NCBI RefSeq assembly: GCF_015687155.1
Contig: NZ_JADPQF010000005.1
Coordinates: 248,001 to 312,000 of the forward strand
DNA length: 64,000 nt
DNA from: Aliikangiella sp. G2MR2-5
Lineage (GTDB): Bacteria > Pseudomonadota > Gammaproteobacteria > Enterobacterales > Kangiellaceae
Direction: 5' to 3'
In this document: positions 43,439 through 52,367 of the stretch, piece after piece
Numbering within the stretch: position 1 is the first letter of the stretch
How the letters are laid out: every line of letters begins with the position of its first letter
Made by a program: the position numbers and the translations under genes
Notes under the pieces: model-generated
Told to the model about the DNA's origin: nothing
The model's database searches: none
What the model saw: only the letters and a program-made list of their open reading frames with translations

Positions 43439-45733
43439 CTATACAATCCCAAATTGCTTTAACGGTAATCTCCGATATCTTTTACCGGTTGCTGCAAAAA
43501 TCGCATTACAAAGCGCTGGCGCAAATGGCGGAACACCCGGTTCACCAATGCCTGTTGGTAATTCGCTACTTTTCACAATGTGAGTTTGAATTTCCGGAAT
43601 ATCAGTCATTCTTGCCAAAGGATAGTCATGAAAGTTGCTCTGTTGTATTTGTCCGTTTTCAGCCGTTATTTCTCCATATAACGCCAAAGATGCCGCAAAA
43701 ATTGCTGCTCCCTCCATTTGCGAACGAACGCGATCGGGATTGAGAACTTTACCTACATCTACAGCGCTGTGAATTGCTTCAATTTTAATTCGTCCTTTAT
43801 TTACTGAAACTTCTACAACAGTCGCAACATAACTCAAAAAGCTGCGATGCGCTGCTATTCCCATAGCTCGCCCTTCAGGCAGTTTTTTACCCCAACCTGA
43901 CTTTTCCGCAACCAGGTTGATAACATTTTTAAGACGCGCAGTACTGGCTGGGTACTGATTAATGTCTTCGCCATAATTTCCATATTTGTAATCATCCTTA
44001 CTGAAATCAACGGCTTGATCTTTTCCTATGAGTTCGAGCAAGAAGTCTTTTGGATCTTTACCCGCTTCATGTGCGAGTTCATCAGCAAAGGAGCCGGCTG
44101 CAAAAGCATTATTGATATTGGTGACAGAGCGTACCCAGCCAATACGATAGAAAGTTTCAGTATCTCCAAGATCTACCAGAATATTCGGGATATCAAACAT
44201 CATGTCGCCCTGGCCAAGGTCCGCACTTCCAGCGGTTTTCGCTGCCGGATTAAAAGTGGAGCCTATTGGGTGATTGACCATGCTGTGATGCCAGCCAGTC
44301 ACTTTTTTATTTTGATCAAAAGTTGCCGCCAATTTTTGGTAACTTGGAGAGTGATAGTAGCCGTGTTGAAGTTCATCTTCTCGAGTCCACAATACTTTTA
44401 TCGGCATTTTGCTTTCGTCGGCCAGATACGCCGCTTCTGCGACATAGTCAGGCTTTGATTTTCGGCCAAAGCCTCCGCCAAGCAAGGTAACGTTTACTTC
44501 TATATTGCCAATCTTTTCTTGCGGAAAGTTAAGCGTTCGCATGACATTGGCCTGAGCTGATTGTGGGGTTTGGGTGCAAGCCCACACTTCGACCTTCTCA
44601 TCTTTTATTCTGGCGGTTGCTGCTGGAGGCTCCATAGTTGCGTGAGCAAGTCCGGGGACATAGTAATCAGCTTCAAAGGTTTTGCTTGCAGATTTTTCTG
44701 CTGAAGAATAGTCTCCTCGTTTTCGGACTACTGTTGAAGGCTTTTTTAACGCTTCCCTAAACACTTGTTCGTGGGCTTGAGTCTGATGATTCTGGTTAGT
44801 TCCATGCTCCCACTCGATTTTCAGTTTTTCTCTTCCCTTGATTGCCGCATAAGTATGTTCGGCGATTACCGCAATACCGCCGAGCATTTTAAAGGCTGCG
44901 GGTGGAGTGAGTGCAGGCAACTCAACGACCTTAATTACACCGGGAACTTTCATGGTTTCGCTGGCATCGAATGATTTTACTTTACCGAATACCACCGGTG
45001 GTCTTGCGATAACCGCAACTTTTAATCCTTCAAAGTCAACATCAAACCCGAAAGTCGTCTGTCCTTGTGTGATCAGTTCTCCATCTAACAGTTTAATATC
45101 TTCTTTTCCAATATAGACTTGTTCATTTTCATTTTTAAGCTGGAGCTGGTCTCTTGCCGGAACCTGTAGCGTTGCAGCGACTTTTACCAGTTGGCCAAAA
45201 TCAAGAGCTTGGTTGCTGCCTTTTAACAGAGCTTTATGCTGCTTTATCTCTACACTGGTGGGCTTCACTTTCCAGGCTATAGCTGCCGCCTGGGTTAGCA
45301 TTGTTTTTGCAATCGCCCCGGCTTGTTTAAGCTTCAAATAGTTTTTTCTGACACTTCGCGAGCCATCGGTATTTTGACTACCATATTTTTGATCGCCGAT
45401 TGCTTGTTCTACCGTCACTCGTGACCAGTCGGCATCCATTTCATCAGCCACTAGCAGCGGCAAAGTGCTGCGCACGCCTTGCCCCATTTCACTTCGGTGA
45501 CAAATTATTTTTACTTGTCCATCCGGTTCAATGGAAACAAAAACATCAGGAGAGAAGTTGTCTGATGTTTTTACTTCATCTGTTTGGTTTTCAACGGAAG
45601 CAATTGCCGGTGATAGTTGGACACCCAGTACAAAACTTCCGCTGGCGATCCCTGCATTACTCAAAAAACGACGGCGACTGACATTTTCAATTTCGAGTGG
45701 CTGGATAAGTTCAGGAGACTGGGTATCTTTCAT
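43439..45733 (-). CDS. Molybdopterin hydroxylase large subunit, isoquinoline 1-oxidoreductase type
   Basis: 764 residues. The N-terminus carries a twin-arginine signal (SRRRFLSNAGIASGSFVLG), so it should be exported folded to the periplasm. The rest matches the xanthine-dehydrogenase/IorB group: CHRSEMGQGVRSTLPLLVADEM, the MPT-binding LGGGFGRKSKPDYVAEAA and the C-terminal GEPGVPPFAPALCNAIFAATGKR with the catalytic glutamate region. These enzymes hydroxylate N-heterocycles or oxidise aldehydes using a molybdopterin cytosine dinucleotide cofactor. It is followed upstream in the operon by its [2Fe-2S] subunit, 1 bp apart. Substrate unknown. Confidence 0.92.
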   Translation of the reverse strand: MKDTQSPELIQPLEIENVSRRRFLSNAGIASGSFVLGVQLSPAIASVENQTDEVKTSDNFSPDVFVSIEPDGQVKIICHRSEMGQGVRSTLPLLVADEMDADWSRVTVEQAIGDQKYGSQNTDGSRSVRKNYLKLKQAGAIAKTMLTQAAAIAWKVKPTSVEIKQHKALLKGSNQALDFGQLVKVAATLQVPARDQLQLKNENEQVYIGKEDIKLLDGELITQGQTTFGFDVDFEGLKVAVIARPPVVFGKVKSFDASETMKVPGVIKVVELPALTPPAAFKMLGGIAVIAEHTYAAIKGREKLKIEWEHGTNQNHQTQAHEQVFREALKKPSTVVRKRGDYSSAEKSASKTFEADYYVPGLAHATMEPPAATARIKDEKVEVWACTQTPQSAQANVMRTLNFPQEKIGNIEVNVTLLGGGFGRKSKPDYVAEAAYLADESKMPIKVLWTREDELQHGYYHSPSYQKLAATFDQNKKVTGWHHSMVNHPIGSTFNPAAKTAGSADLGQGDMMFDIPNILVDLGDTETFYRIGWVRSVTNINNAFAAGSFADELAHEAGKDPKDFLLELIGKDQAVDFSKDDYKYGNYGEDINQYPASTARLKNVINLVAEKSGWGKKLPEGRAMGIAAHRSFLSYVATVVEVSVNKGRIKIEAIHSAVDVGKVLNPDRVRSQMEGAAIFAASLALYGEITAENGQIQQSNFHDYPLARMTDIPEIQTHIVKSSELPTGIGEPGVPPFAPALCNAIFAATGKRYRRLPLKQFGIV

Positions 45734-45734
45734 G

Positions 45735-46199
45735 TTATTTCACCTCTTTAGCGAGTTTGGCTGCATGGTGGATAGCTTTTCGAATGCGAGGGTAGGTACC
45801 ACAGCGACAAAGATTCCCTGCCATAGCGGTGTCTATATCTTCATCACTCGGGGCCGGATTATTGGCCAGTAATGCACTAGCCGACATAATCTGTCCTGAT
45901 TGGCAATAGCCACACTGGGGAACATTATGTTCTATCCAGGCTTGTTGTACCGGATGATCTCCATTTTCAGATAAGCCTTCAATTGTTGTTATCGTTTTAC
46001 CCAGCGCTGCACTAACCGGAGTAACACAGGAACGTATAGGTTGCCCATCGATGTGGACGGTACAAGCGCCACAAAGGCCTTTACCGCATCCATATTTGCT
46101 GCCGGTTAACTTTGCGAAGTCTCTGAGAGCCCACAGCAGTGGCATCTCTGGGTCCAGGTCCAGTTTTTGAGTCTGGCCGTTAATTTTTAGTTCTACCAT
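45735..46199 (-). CDS. [2Fe-2S] subunit of the molybdopterin hydroxylase (IorA-like)
   Basis: 154 residues. The plant-ferredoxin-type cluster ligands are C38, C43, C46 and C58 ([13 protein letters not shown]), and the second, helical cluster ligands are C96, C99, C131 and C133 ([20 protein letters not shown]). This is the canonical small subunit of the xanthine oxidase family. It passes electrons from the Mo site to an acceptor such as a cytochrome. No signal peptide; it should be co-exported with the Tat-signal partner. GGAGAGAGAAG precedes the ATG. Confidence 0.95.
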   Translation of the reverse strand: MVELKINGQTQKLDLDPEMPLLWALRDFAKLTGSKYGCGKGLCGACTVHIDGQPIRSCVTPVSAALGKTITTIEGLSENGDHPVQQAWIEHNVPQCGYCQSGQIMSASALLANNPAPSDEDIDTAMAGNLCRCGTYPRIRKAIHHAAKLAKEVK

Positions 46200-46232
46200 C
46201 TTCTCTCTCCGTTAACTAAAGATTTCCATTTT

Positions 46233-46862
46233 TTATGAATTAATTGATTGTTGAAATTGTCTCAGGTCTTCTGGCGTGTCCAGATCAAATTGTGCGTTGT
46301 CAATTGGCACTGGTATAACATCTGGATTGTTTTTTAGCAATTCCCGTGCTCCCTTGCTGGTTAATTCCAGTAGCCTTGGGAAATAGCTCCTGGGGAAAAT
46401 AGCCGGAGCTCCCTCGACTATTTCGTTAAGTCGCTTTTCAAAATATTGACTGGCAACTATATTATCCGGATGGTTTTTCCAGTTGTGTACCAGTCTTTTT
46501 ATGTCATGCGATGAAAGTGCCCATTGATCGCTTAAACAAATTAGTATGGCATCGGCGTTTAGTGTTTGACTTACGCCAAAAGCTATCGAGCTGCCCATTC
46601 CAGTTTGCCAATCCTGATGAATGACAAATTTGATCTTTGCGTTTGTTGTTTGCTTTAGTCCGTCCAAGATCGTTTTTGCTCTATAGCCTAGCACACAAAT
46701 GCAACTTTCGACTTCGCATTTGGCCAGGCGTAAGACCTTGTCCAGAAAGGTTTCGCCCGCTAACTCCAGCAGCTGTTTTGGCTCTCCCAGGCGAGACGAA
46801 TTGCCAGCGGCGATAACCACCGCTGCCAGCTGACGAGATTTTTCCGGGGTAACCTGGTTCAC
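46233..46862 (-). CDS. MocA-like molybdenum cofactor cytidylyltransferase
   Basis: 209 residues from GTG 46862, whose GTGA overlaps the stop codon of the preceding xdhC gene (translational coupling); a TTG at 46883 is less likely. N-terminal nucleotidyltransferase signature AAVVIAAGNSSRLGEPKQLLELAGETFLDKVL, with HQDWQTGMGSSIAFGV. MocA adds CMP to the molybdopterin cofactor, producing the MCD form used by IorB/CoxL-type enzymes, which matches the hydroxylase encoded just downstream. Confidence 0.88.
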   Translation of the reverse strand: MNQVTPEKSRQLAAVVIAAGNSSRLGEPKQLLELAGETFLDKVLRLAKCEVESCICVLGYRAKTILDGLKQTTNAKIKFVIHQDWQTGMGSSIAFGVSQTLNADAILICLSDQWALSSHDIKRLVHNWKNHPDNIVASQYFEKRLNEIVEGAPAIFPRSYFPRLLELTSKGARELLKNNPDVIPVPIDNAQFDLDTPEDLRQFQQSINS

Positions 46863-47860
46863 CGTGTGATGTCCTGATAGCAAAATCTGGCATTCTTGTT
46901 AGCTAATACAGCCTGAATTTCAGCCAGTATGGCAAGTGCAATGGTTTGTGGAGTTCCTGCCCCAATATCTAGTCCTACTGGACCAAATACTCTGCCTTCC
47001 TGATGGTCGAAATCGGTATTGCATTCTTTGAGTAATTTGTCTCTTCTTTTACGCGGCCCAAGCAAACCAATGTAGCGAATATCACTCGCAAGTAGTCGGG
47101 TTAAATAGTCCTGGTCTCTCTCAAACTGATGGCTCATCACAACTGCAGCATCAAATTCAGTCAGCGAAAAGCTCTCCCATTCGCTTCTTTTAATATGATT
47201 AACCTGATTGGCCTGCGGAAACTGTTTCTCAGTCGCCAGTGCTTTTCTATGATCTATGACCCAGGTTTTCCATCCAAGGCTTTTGGCTATTTCAGTGACA
47301 GGAACTACGTCTGGAGAAGCTCCGCAAAGCAGGAGCTTGAGAGGCGCCTTTAGATTAATAACTAGCTCATTATTATCGCTGTCCCATTTTGAATCTCTCA
47401 AAGGTGAGCAGGCCTGGTTTTCGGGTGCTCTTGATGCCGGTTGAATATGAAGAGCATTATTCGCATCTAGCTGGAGCGTTAGTTTATGGTCTTGTCCACG
47501 GTCCAATTCCTTTAAGGCGCTAAAAAAGCCCAGATGGTTATCACTGGCCGGCAAGTATTTAACTAAAACATCAATTGCCCCTTCACAACCCAGCCCCAGA
47601 CCCCATAACAGGTCTTCATCGCCTCTCATATCATAACTGAGTTTCAAGTCCTTTTTATCACCAAATACCTGCTTGCTATTCTCGACAACGTCGCCTTCCA
47701 GACAGCCCCCGCTCAACAATCCCCAGTAAGCACCGTTAGGCTCTATCAGCATCAGCGTGCCTGCTTTTCGGTATGTTGAGCCCTCAGTTTTAGTAATAAT
47801 TGCTAATGCATAGTCATTATTGACTTCAAAATTTTCCAGAGCATCCAGTAAGTTAAGCAT
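46859..47860 (-). CDS. XdhC/CoxI-family Mo-hydroxylase maturation protein
   Basis: 333 residues from ATG 47860 (GGAGAAG upstream); the open frame extends to 47932 but overlaps the upstream gene much further. N-terminal XdhC_CoxI domain (LAIITKTEGSTYRKAGTLMLIEPNGAYWGLLSGGCLEGDV) and C-terminal Rossmann-like domain (LLLCGASPDVVPVTEIAKSLGWKTWVIDHR; GLLGPRKRRDKLL; GLDIGAGTPQTIALAILAEI). XdhC proteins bind the cofactor and help its sulfuration and insertion. It overlaps the upstream scaffold-like gene by 8 bp and the MocA gene by 4 bp. Confidence 0.93.
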   Translation of the reverse strand: MLNLLDALENFEVNNDYALAIITKTEGSTYRKAGTLMLIEPNGAYWGLLSGGCLEGDVVENSKQVFGDKKDLKLSYDMRGDEDLLWGLGLGCEGAIDVLVKYLPASDNHLGFFSALKELDRGQDHKLTLQLDANNALHIQPASRAPENQACSPLRDSKWDSDNNELVINLKAPLKLLLCGASPDVVPVTEIAKSLGWKTWVIDHRKALATEKQFPQANQVNHIKRSEWESFSLTEFDAAVVMSHQFERDQDYLTRLLASDIRYIGLLGPRKRRDKLLKECNTDFDHQEGRVFGPVGLDIGAGTPQTIALAILAEIQAVLANKNARFCYQDITR

Positions 47861-48308
47861 TAGACTTCTCCATTTCGGACCGGAGCGATTTCCTGATGGC
47901 TTGTGCCAGTGTTTGCCAAGGCAGAAGAGCACAATTTATGCGCGATCTATGGCGTGAAACTTGTCCGAGGCAATATAGATTTTCAAACGGAATATCATGT
48001 CCTAGTCGAATAGCCTCACTCAAGACTTCGATATCAATAAGTAACTGTTGCGCATGTTTGTTTAGGCTGTGCTCACACATGAGTGAAGCCGATGCTTTAC
48101 AGATTGCGCAGGCATCGGCGGTGAAACCAATGGGGGAAATTTCTCCCTGAGCATCAATACAAAGTGATAAAGTCAGCTCATCTCCGCAACTTGGGTTATA
48201 ACCTTCTTCCTCAATAGTTGCAACGAAATCAGGTGCATAACCCACAGGGTTATCGTTATGAAGCTTTATTGTTTGTTGGTAAAGCTGAGAGATCGACATA
48301 ATTGGCAT
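47853..48308 (-). CDS. SufU/IscU-like Fe-S scaffold protein in the Mo-hydroxylase operon
   Basis: 151 residues. It has the landmarks of the NifU_N/SufU family: NPSCGDELTL (C41, D43), ADACAICKASASLM (C67, where SufU has GC-x-IS-x-ASAS), and RINCALLPW (C126). The four ligand positions C41, D43, C67 and C126 are kept, while C70 replaces the usual serine. SufU proteins act in sulfur transfer or Fe-S assembly in Gram-positive bacteria; a gammaproteobacterium uses IscU as its housekeeping scaffold. Its position as first gene of the Mo-hydroxylase maturation operon suggests a dedicated role in sulfur or Fe-S delivery. A second start at 48299 is possible; neither has a clear ribosome site. Confidence 0.85.
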   Translation of the reverse strand: MPIMSISQLYQQTIKLHNDNPVGYAPDFVATIEEEGYNPSCGDELTLSLCIDAQGEISPIGFTADACAICKASASLMCEHSLNKHAQQLLIDIEVLSEAIRLGHDIPFENLYCLGQVSRHRSRINCALLPWQTLAQAIRKSLRSEMEKSNA

Positions 48309-48474
48309 CGAATCGCCGAGTTTGCGGCAGAGTTCCTTTTACTTGTTGTTTATTTGTACAGCTAAGCCGGACTATCCAGCTGGAATGCTTTAGTTTAACC
48401 TGCTTTAAAGCTAAAGACATTATGTCCGAAATGGTATTCGTCCCGCCAACCACTCCTAGTATCTCATATTAAAG

Positions 48475-48507
48475 CCTGATTATCCTGTTTCACAGTTTCT
48501 AATCAGG
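48475..48507. other. Hairpin between Mo operon and methyltransferase
   Basis: CCTGATTA (48475-48482) and TAATCAGG (48500-48507) form a perfect 8-bp stem with a 17-nt loop. No T-tract. Possibly part of the control region of the scaffold-xdhC operon. Confidence 0.35.
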
Positions 48508-48670
48508 GAAATTCATTAAGCAATATAGCGAATAAAAGTAGTATTAGTAATATAGGTAGTAGAGGCTGAGTATCGTGAGTAGCCACACTTTACTTTATGG
48601 CACAAATGCTGGAAAAGGATAAATCCTGATACCTATTTAGTTAAAAATCACTTAAATATTTCTTTTTGTG

Positions 48671-49339
48671 TTAAGAATGCGGTGAAGCAACGACAACATA
48701 TTGCAAGTAGCTAATATCGTTTCCAATCAATCCCAAAGTAAATAGCTTCATTAATTTAGGACGTATTGATTTGCTCGCATTGATTGGTGTAAGTGAATTA
48801 ATATCATAGTCAGACTCTTCAAATAATCGCATTATACTTTTGCGAGTGAAAAAGCGCAGATGAGTTTCGTCCATTATGCCTGCTTGTTCGTATTTAAAAT
48901 CTTTATCTCTTAGCAACATCAAAAGAACGCTAAAGTGACGTACGTTTGGGATAGAGGCTATCACTACTCCATTTGGCACTAATTTTTTTCTAATGTCTTT
49001 TAATAATCTTGCTGGATTGGGCAGGTGTTCAAGGACATCGTTAAAGTAAATTACGTCAAAATAGTTGTCGGGGATAACGTCCATATTTTCAGTTAGATCA
49101 ACACACAGTATCTTGTCCAGATGGTGAGCAGCTGAATCACTGGCAGGCTGATTGATATCTACCCCCCAGACTTCACAGTTTTTTTGCGTTTTTAGGGTAA
49201 CCGCGAAATTACCTTCACCACAACCGACGTCAAGCACTTTATTACAGTGTGCGGGAGCAAAGGTTAACATTTCAGGTCTGGAATTGGCGTAAGTAGTCGT
49301 TTTTTTCTGATAGAGTTCTTTTAATTCTTCGCTAGCCAT
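48671..49339 (-). CDS. Class I SAM-dependent methyltransferase
   Basis: 222 residues. AdoMet-binding motif I VLDVGCGEGNFAVTL, acidic loop VWGVDINQ, and motif YFDVIYFNDVLEHLPNP, as in the Methyltransf_11/23 group often found with glycan biosynthesis genes. It lies 26 bp downstream of a family 2 glycosyltransferase on the same strand, so the two probably modify a surface glycan or lipid together. Substrate unknown. Confidence 0.88.
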   Translation of the reverse strand: MASEELKELYQKKTTTYANSRPEMLTFAPAHCNKVLDVGCGEGNFAVTLKTQKNCEVWGVDINQPASDSAAHHLDKILCVDLTENMDVIPDNYFDVIYFNDVLEHLPNPARLLKDIRKKLVPNGVVIASIPNVRHFSVLLMLLRDKDFKYEQAGIMDETHLRFFTRKSIMRLFEESDYDINSLTPINASKSIRPKLMKLFTLGLIGNDISYLQYVVVASPHS

Positions 49340-49365
49340 AAATTCTCAACGCTTTTAAGTCAGAG

Positions 49366-50199
49366 TTATCTTGAAAAATATTTGATTAGGTATTTGATTG
49401 TATCAACAATTCGTCCTGCCTTAAGTGACTTTTGTGCACATTTCCGATAGATTTTTTTGATTGCGATTCTTTTCAGATCGGGCTCCGGAATATTCTTGTT
49501 ATAAATTCTGATTAACTCGTCATAATAAAATGAAAGTGCATTTTTATTATCACTAAGGTTGTCCCCATGCCAGCGATAATAAGTGTGCGCTTTGTTGATA
49601 AAACCCACTTTATGGTTGCGAGACAGGCGTAACCAGAAATCTGTGTCTTCAAAGCGGAAGTTCGGATCATAGTAGCCGACTTCCTCATAGATACTTGTGC
49701 GATAAAGATGCGATGGCGTATTGATTCCACCAGTTCTATTTATTAGCGCTTCATATACAGAGCCGCTATTAATTTTATCGCTATAATCAATAGGCTTTAA
49801 TACTTTGCCTTGGGCATCAACCTTTAGAGAGTTTGAGTGAACCAAAGTACAGTCTTCATTGTTTTCCAGAAATTCTACTTGTTCGCTGATTTTATCTTGC
49901 ATCCAGAAATCATCAGAGCCGATAAATGATATGTATTTCCCTTTCGCTTTATGAGCTATTTCATTCAAGGTTTCACACATACCCTTATTGGGGCGGGTGA
50001 CAATGGAATAATTGTCAAGAAATGACTGTTCTTCCAGATAGCTTTTGGCTACGTTATAAGAGTTGTCTTTCGAACCATCGTCGACAACGATTAATTCAAT
50101 ATTCGAATAATTTTGGGTAACTATGGACTTCAGGCATTCTACAATGTAATCCTGATGATTATAAAGTGCTACTCCAACGGTAACTAGAGGGAATTCCAT
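49366..50199 (-). CDS. Family 2 glycosyltransferase
   Basis: 277 residues. GT-A fold start FPLVTVGVALYNHQDYIVECLKSI, then IELIVVDDGSKDNSY, FIGSDDFWMQDKISEQVEFL with the metal-binding acidic pair, and RFEDTDFWLRLSRNHKVGFI as the catalytic-base segment. No membrane helices; non-processive type adding a single sugar. Forms a pair with the methyltransferase gene downstream. Confidence 0.9.
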   Translation of the reverse strand: MEFPLVTVGVALYNHQDYIVECLKSIVTQNYSNIELIVVDDGSKDNSYNVAKSYLEEQSFLDNYSIVTRPNKGMCETLNEIAHKAKGKYISFIGSDDFWMQDKISEQVEFLENNEDCTLVHSNSLKVDAQGKVLKPIDYSDKINSGSVYEALINRTGGINTPSHLYRTSIYEEVGYYDPNFRFEDTDFWLRLSRNHKVGFINKAHTYYRWHGDNLSDNKNALSFYYDELIRIYNKNIPEPDLKRIAIKKIYRKCAQKSLKAGRIVDTIKYLIKYFSR

Positions 50200-50332
50200 A
50201 AATCGCTCTATTGGTATTTCAATGAAAGCGGCATCATACTACAACCGTAGTGATAACGAAACTTAGCTGCCAACGTCTGAACGGATTGAATGCGAAGAGC
50301 ATTTAATAATGAGATACTAATAAATGCAGGGT

Positions 50333-52069
50333 CTAGCTCAACCAACGAACAAGCAGATTGTCGAGTGTCGAGCGGGCAATCGGTTTTGTGACAACCTCAT
50401 TCATTCCTGATGATATGCATTTTTCCCTATCCATATTAGTGGCGCCAGCGGTTACCGCAATAATCGGAGTCTTGATATTCATTTTATCTCGAATGCATCT
50501 TGCGGCCGCGTAGCCATCCAATACTGGCATATGTGCATCCATTAAAATAAGGTCGAAAGATTGTGACGCCAGAATATCCAGAGCTTCCTGTCCATGGTTG
50601 GCTAACGTCACCTGCTGATTTTTTAACTCCAGCTGACGTTTCAGAACCATCTGGTTGATTTCATTGTCTTCTACCAGCAGAATCCTCGCTGATTTAATTG
50701 GACGAGGTTGTTTTTCGAATTGGCGTTTAATATTTGAATCAACTTTCGACTGAGCATCGCTGGTGGTAACTGATACCGAACTTCCTGGAACTTTCTGCAG
50801 CAGGCTAAAGCGAAAAGTAGTGCCTTTTCCCAGCTCGCTGGAAACATCGATATCTCCTTGCATCGACTCAATCAGCTGTCGACAGATTGCTAATCCGAGA
50901 CCAGATCCGGAATATTGACGAGTTGAAGAGTCATCGACCTGATAAAAAGCATCAAACAAGTGTTCAATTTCATTGGCCGGAATGCCAATTCCTGTGTCGC
51001 TCACTTTGATGATAAGTTTGACCAGTTGATTGTTAACTTTTTCACTACAGATATAAAGATAGACTTCACCGTGGTGAGTAAATTTAAGAGCATTTCCCAG
51101 AAAATTAATTAATAGCTGATCGATTCTGCGACTGTCTCCGACCAGTATTTCAGGTGTTTTCTCGTCGATTTCATAATCCAGAGATAGTCCTTTTTGCTGA
51201 GCTATTGGTTGCAAACTCGATATTACATTTTTGACATTATCTTTAAACCGATAAGGCGTTTTGTTCAGCCGAGAATCCATTGACTGGGCTTCACTTAAAT
51301 CCAGTATGTCATTCACTATGCCGAGTAAGTGATGACTTGAAAAATCCAGTGTTTGTAAATGTTGCTTTCGTTTGTCGCTGTCATCGCCTTCATGCTTCAA
51401 TAGCTCTACGATCCCTAGAATGCCATTCAGAGGAGTGCGTAATTCGTGACTTACATTGGATATTAGTTGATTCTTTGTCTGATTGATTTCTCTCTCTTTA
51501 TTCAGTGCTGTCCTTGACAATCCATAATAGGCCAGGCCGATCGCCAGAATGACTGGGGCTACAAAAATAATGGAAAGAAACTGAAAGGTTTGATGAGTTT
51601 CTTGTGAGGATTCACTATAGATGACCGCGCCATTAAGTTCGAGTAGTTTGAAAGTGATAAGTAAAGCGAGACACAGTGATAAGACAATGATACTGGGTCT
51701 AAGACCCATTGAATTGAGCGAGAGTAAAGGAAGAATCAGTATCCACAAAAGTCCGCCAAACTGGGTACCGTTATTAATTAACATTAAAGCAGCGAACATG
51801 GAAAACAATGAGGCAATAAATATTACCGCTGAACGTAGTATATTCGCCGTAAACTTTAAAACCAGTACACTGGTCATAGAACCGAAAAAACCAACCAGAA
51901 TAATGAGAGCGGTAATGGGCGAGTCAAAATAAAAGGTTAGCAGACTCATCCCTGGACCCCAGATGATTGTTGTGCCTGCATTGACCGCCAGATACTTGGC
52001 TTTAATCTGATCGTCGACCGTCAGCTGTTTTAAATTATCGGGTAAGAACCACTTTTGAAATCTGAACAT
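50333..52069 (-). CDS. Hybrid sensor histidine kinase / response regulator
   Basis: 578 residues. About six N-terminal membrane helices (30-185) without a large periplasmic loop, then HisKA with H208 in NVSHELRTPLNGILGI, a HATPase_c domain (INFLGNALKFTHHGE, DTGIGIPANE, GSGLGLAICRQL, GKGTTFRFSL), and a receiver domain with phospho-acceptor D511 in LILMDAHMPVLDGY. No C-terminal Hpt domain, so a separate phosphotransfer protein or direct signalling is needed. Ligand and output unknown. Monocistronic, minus strand. Confidence 0.93.
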   Translation of the reverse strand: MFRFQKWFLPDNLKQLTVDDQIKAKYLAVNAGTTIIWGPGMSLLTFYFDSPITALIILVGFFGSMTSVLVLKFTANILRSAVIFIASLFSMFAALMLINNGTQFGGLLWILILPLLSLNSMGLRPSIIVLSLCLALLITFKLLELNGAVIYSESSQETHQTFQFLSIIFVAPVILAIGLAYYGLSRTALNKEREINQTKNQLISNVSHELRTPLNGILGIVELLKHEGDDSDKRKQHLQTLDFSSHHLLGIVNDILDLSEAQSMDSRLNKTPYRFKDNVKNVISSLQPIAQQKGLSLDYEIDEKTPEILVGDSRRIDQLLINFLGNALKFTHHGEVYLYICSEKVNNQLVKLIIKVSDTGIGIPANEIEHLFDAFYQVDDSSTRQYSGSGLGLAICRQLIESMQGDIDVSSELGKGTTFRFSLLQKVPGSSVSVTTSDAQSKVDSNIKRQFEKQPRPIKSARILLVEDNEINQMVLKRQLELKNQQVTLANHGQEALDILASQSFDLILMDAHMPVLDGYAAARCIRDKMNIKTPIIAVTAGATNMDREKCISSGMNEVVTKPIARSTLDNLLVRWLS

Positions 52070-52266
52070 GAATAAGGTTATATCCTGTTATTTTGGAGTC
52101 ATCGACACTGACTACCGGTAATTCCATTTATTCTTCTTATTCTATAATTATTTCGATGAATTAACTTTCTATTAAAATAGATGATTTTATACCAATGGTA
52201 AATTAAAAAACTCAAAGTTGAGAAGCTGGTTGGTTTTTTTAGGGATATCTTTGACTGTCTGGGAGG

Positions 52267-52297
52267 AAAAGAGTGCTTCTTTTATAAGGAAGCACTC
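52267..52297 (-). terminator. Intrinsic terminator of the c4/MauG/beta-helix operon
   Basis: On the minus strand, perfect 9-bp stem GAGTGCTTC / GAAGCACTC followed by TTTT (52267-52270). It lies about 70 bp after the beta-helix gene stop. The stem can extend inward with one wobble. Confidence 0.8.
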
Positions 52298-52367
52298 AAA
52301 TGGGCAGGTGTAGTCTGAACGTTTTTATTCAATTTAGTTTAATCAGGCTATTCGGTTATCGACTCTG

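Noticed and set aside
44015-44458. 147-codon plus-strand frame opposite the Mo-hydroxylase large subunit
   Set aside because: Antisense to a gene with strong family landmarks.
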